In this document: one piece after another, positions 60,711 to 64,000 of the stretch
Numbering within the stretch: the stretch's first letter is position 1
Layout: each line of letters opens with the position of its first letter
Assembly (NCBI GenBank): GCA_023053545.1
Contig: JAKZAN010000002.1
Span: 2,340,375 to 2,404,374, forward strand
Reading direction: 5' to 3'
Length of the DNA stretch: 64,000 bases
DNA from: Lepidurus packardi
Taxonomy: Eukaryota; Arthropoda; Branchiopoda; Notostraca; Triopsidae
Made by a program: the position numbers and the translations under genes
Notes under the pieces: generated by a model
The model's database searches: none
Told to the model about the DNA's origin: nothing
What the model saw: the letters and a program-made list of their open reading frames with translations, nothing else

Positions 60711-62119
60711 AAAAAAGACTTAAAACGCCCACGCTGCGGAAGTTGGCGAACCCCAATCGACGGGAACTAACCCTAAAAACTGTCTCTTCCGAACTTTTTC
60801 TGCACTTCAAAGAACCTTACAAGTTTAGACGAGTAAAAAAAGAAGAAAAAAGGACAAAAGGAACGAAAATTGTCCTACAACTTTTCCAAAATGAAACACG
60901 AGACAATATCATGTGCTGAAAAACGTCTTGTACCGGAACCAGATCACGGCCGTATAACCCCCAAAATCGACCAAATCCAAGATGGCGGCAGCCGCTGGCG
61001 CACGAAAATAGTTCACTGTTATTGCAACTATCTCGACTTTCTTCTGTGTGCTTGGTGAATAACGGATATTTCCGTGGGGTGCAAACAAAGACAAACGTTA
61101 AATAGAATGAGGGAAACGCGATGGGGTAGAAGAGAAGATAAAGAATAGAATGGCGAGGTTTGCGATGTGACAAGCGACTCAAACAGAGGCCCCTCAAGTC
61201 AACAGTCACGTGTCACGTCTTTAAACGAAAAACGGTTCGTTTTTAGTCCGTGGTGTATAAAAGTGTAAAGACGGGGGGAAGGACGTTGTGGGGCTCATAT
61301 AAGTTGTATATATTAATATCAACGCGTTGTAAAGAGCTGGGGTTTTACTGGCAATAGAATGTTAACAAAATATGTGCGAGAAGAAAATAAGAAAAAAGAG
61401 AGAAAACGAGTCTGGGTTTCATTGAAATTTGATCGTTTTTAAGAGGAGACACGGCTGAACGCGTTTAACGAGTTCCGGGACCTGGGATGATTTTGCAAAT
61501 TTATCAAATGACGAAAGAGACATGAAGATAGAAGCTTGAGAGTAGTCTGGGAAATTGGAGGATTTGGCTCGTATAGGCGCCAGATGTGCCCGTTATACGT
61601 ACGTACTCATGGAGCTTCTACAACATTTGTCAAGAAACTGAGCATTCTAACATTCTGCTGCTGCTGTCGACATGAGCTACAAGATATGCTATTTTCTTTC
61701 AAATGTCTGTAACTTGCCCAGATATTACTTGGACTAGGAATGCATGGCAAAAACAGGTTCTTAATAGCTTTATTCAAATGCGAACTCTTGGCCTGCCTTT
61801 CTTGCTAAGGAACTTGCCCTTTGTAATCCAATTCTTGTGTTCGATAACAGCGGGCAAAATAAACGTGATGCTGGTCAGGAATCGCAAAGCTACTTTGGCC
61901 GCCGTACCACTAGGTGGTACCGCTTGTCGAAGAGAAGCTTGAAAATTTTAAATTAACATTTTATTGGGTAAGACTTGCAGATAACTAGCTTATCAACAGG
62001 TGGATGTTTTCTAGCAGCCCAACGTAAAGTATCTTCGGAAGGTGACTTGGCAATAATAAAAATACTCAACTCACTTACCGATATCCAGTGTTCATTTGTT
62101 GCATAAATCCAAGCCGAAG
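60711..62119. other. Spacer between the GPCR and the C11orf54-like gene
   Basis: This contains the GPCR 3' flank and the promoter of the hydrolase gene. A 79-codon frame at 61703-61942 has no recognisable family. A short inverted repeat, GTACCAC and GTGGTAC with a 3-base spacer, lies near 61906. No other gene is seen. Confidence 0.5.
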
Positions 62120-63780
62120 ATGTCAGAAGCCAGCAATTTGCCTGTTGAGTGGAAGCCTTTGCACGTACCACTATTAGATGAACTCCAAGACGGTATAACT
62201 AGAGTTTATGTACGCCTTATGGGCTTAGAACTTTCGGTAGAAGTTTGCACATATTAAAATACTGAGTTAGTTTACACGTGCTTATTTCACATTTCTGTAA
62301 CATAGCACTGTTTGAGTCTGCTTGAGAGTGAATATATATTACTACTAATTAAGTAAGATAGGAAATGTATGATCTCTCTTAAGTCTGAATTTACTAACAA
62401 ATGCAGATTAAAGTAAGAACGACCGTGGGCAAAAGTGGGCGTCAATTTGAGCGCGCCAATTTGAGGGTGAAACTACCCAACGCTATGTTAGGGGCGCAGT
62501 TGAAGCCCGTTGGATGAAATTCAAATTCAATGCTTTAAAAAAAAAAAAAAATTTACATAGTTTTGGCGAAAGGTTTGCAAGAAAATTTTGCTGAGGTTGA
62601 GGTAACCGTGGTCGATTGCCCCGATCTTTCCCAGCCTCCGTTCCATTTAGCGATGCCTGGTAATCAACCCCGCTTCTGACTTAGGAATCTTGTACTAAAC
62701 TGGGAATATAATAGGGTTATGTGGCGAGCCCCGTTTGGCAGATATCGGAGGAGTTCCGTTTCTGATTCCCTTGGTAAAAAAAGATCGGATTTATGACTTG
62801 GCACATGTCCCGAAGCTCTGTGACATGGAATCGCCCAACTTGGTTATTGGAGCTGGAGCAGGTCCTTGGCCATGGGTGGGCAAAAATTGCGAGGTATATA
62901 TTGCTGCCAATGGGCAAAAAAAGGGGGAACCTTAGGTATACTTTTAGTTAATGTATTGATCTCGATTTCATACTTTCTTCTGTCAGCTTATGGCCAATCT
63001 TAAGAATGGGGACGGAAATTCTTTGGTAAACGGCACTCGCCTGGCTGCTCTTAATGACACCGATGATGCCTGTCAACTTTTGCAACCTCCCACTGAAGAA
63101 ACTCGTTGCGCTTTATTAGCCAATGTGCTGATATCCAAAGGACTACCTGGCAAGGTGTGAGTCTCCTTTATAGAATCTTATTTATAGGCTATTTATCTTC
63201 TATTCCTTTTTCTAGGTGTTGGAAATCAAGTGTACTAAGCGGACAGGCGCGGAAAACTACGTGACATGTATGCGGAAGACTCTTGCAGCCTATTATGGCG
63301 AACAACCTGTCGGTAAGGGACCAATTTTTGACAGTAAACAAGACTTATTAGGTGTATTTTGGGCCTTCTCTTTAGGTATGGGAGGCTGTTTCTTGATTGA
63401 GAAAGGTCAAGCCAAGTTTCACATCATGCCCGACTTTTCGACTACGCCACTGAAATGCGATCAGGATGTGGAGAACTGGTTGTACTTCTTTAACGCCAAA
63501 GCGCCTTTGATGTGCCTCAGTGTTTTCATTTCTCACGATCCGGTAAACTGACTCAAGTGCAACTTGTAGTGTTCCTTTATTTGAACGACTGTTTTTTTCC
63601 CAACAGGGTTTGGACCTACGTGTGGAACATTCCCATGGATTCTCAACTCACGGAGAAGGAGGTCATTACCACAAGGACGTTACTCCTGAAGAAGTGGTGT
63701 ACCGAGGCTATTACGTACCAGCTGAGCGCATTTATCGTGTTGACAAGCCTCAAGAAACACATCAAATCGGACGAGATTAA
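62120..63780 (+). CDS. C11orf54: C11orf54-type zinc-dependent ester hydrolase (DUF1907)
   Basis: Homolog of human C11orf54, a monomeric zinc-containing protein with ester hydrolase activity. Seven exons fit: 62120-62192, 62561-62659, 62715-62893, 62987-63154, 63216-63312, 63376-63542 and 63607-63780. All phases agree, giving 318 residues (human about 315). Family blocks in order: VEWKPLHVPLLDELQ, VTVVDCPDLSQPPF, ADIGGVPFLIPLV, VIGAGAGPWPWVG, CTKRTGAENYVTCMRKTL, MGGCFLIEKGQAKFHIMPDF, KAPLMCLSVFISHDP and EHSHGFSTHGEGGHYH. H269, H271 and H281 correspond to the three zinc ligands of the human protein. The C-terminus, DKPQETHQIGRD, is also conserved. The ATG at 62120 is the first in frame in exon 1. 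The gene appears complete and intact. Confidence 0.95.
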
Positions 63781-64000
63781 TTCCGGGAGCTGGGTAATCC
63801 CCCACAACGGTCAAAGTTTTGTGCTTAGAAAAGTGATATTTTGCGGTTTAGGGTGAGGAATATCAATCAAAAGGACTTTTTTGCATGTAGAAGACAAGAT
63901 AAATAGATGTATTACAAAAACAACAGCTTTTTGTCTATTCCTTTCCTTGCTGTGCAATAATCTCTTAGAAAACATAAATCAAAAGCTAAATTGGAAGAAG
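63781..64000. other. 3' flank of the C11orf54-like gene
   Basis: AT-rich sequence with near-match poly(A) words (GATAAATAG, CAATAATC) but no exact AATAAA close to the stop. No further gene starts before the window ends. Confidence 0.5.

Noticed and set aside
61900-61920. GTACCAC...GTGGTAC inverted repeat near the hydrolase gene
   Set aside because: Only 7-base arms, within chance expectation for a 64-kb window.

Overview
The window is arthropod nuclear DNA, most likely from a pancrustacean. It has spliced genes with GT-AG introns often only 50-110 bases long, large AT-rich intergenic tracts with microsatellites and many 10-15 base G or C runs, and an arthropod gene set: two Runt-domain genes ending in WRPY, a CCHamide-type neuropeptide receptor, and a 27-kDa hemolymph glycoprotein-like secreted protein. 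No bacterial, organellar or viral genes were recognised. The exon models were built by hand from splice sites and reading-frame phase and have not been tested against RNA data.

Left part (1-33 kb): two Runx-family transcription-factor genes stand tail to tail. Gene A is on + (3004-6642) and gene B on - (21430-25817), about 14.8 kb apart. They share the same four-exon, all-phase-1 structure. Their Runt domains are about 90% identical, and a central stretch of about 113 bases is almost identical even at silent sites, which suggests gene conversion. The tract between them holds a mariner-type MITE, a perfect 23-bp-arm hairpin and an unexplained exon-like island. From 25.8 to 33.2 kb there is no gene I can support.

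Middle part (33-47.5 kb): a compact gene block. A BTB/zinc-finger gene (-) is head to head with RPF2 (+). RPF2 converges with DDX10 (-), their stop codons lying only about 70 bases apart; both products act in nucleolar ribosome assembly. Next come a secreted 27-kDa hemolymph glycoprotein-like gene (-) and, head to head with it, a CIN85/CD2AP/cindr adaptor gene (+). The adaptor gene has three SH3 domains, a capping-protein-interaction motif, a C-terminal coiled coil, one GC-AG intron and a tandem duplication in its last intron.

Right part (47.5-64 kb): about 12 kb of repeat-rich DNA with only fragmentary protein-like segments, then an intronless CCHamide-receptor-like GPCR (59535-60710) and a seven-exon C11orf54-type ester hydrolase (62120-63780). 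The genes look like independent neighbours. The only clear functional pairing is RPF2 with DDX10, plus the paralogous Runx pair. I did not find a convincing new multi-gene system; the most unusual signals are the Runx conversion tract, the perfect hairpin, the non-canonical intron and several orphan coding-like islands.
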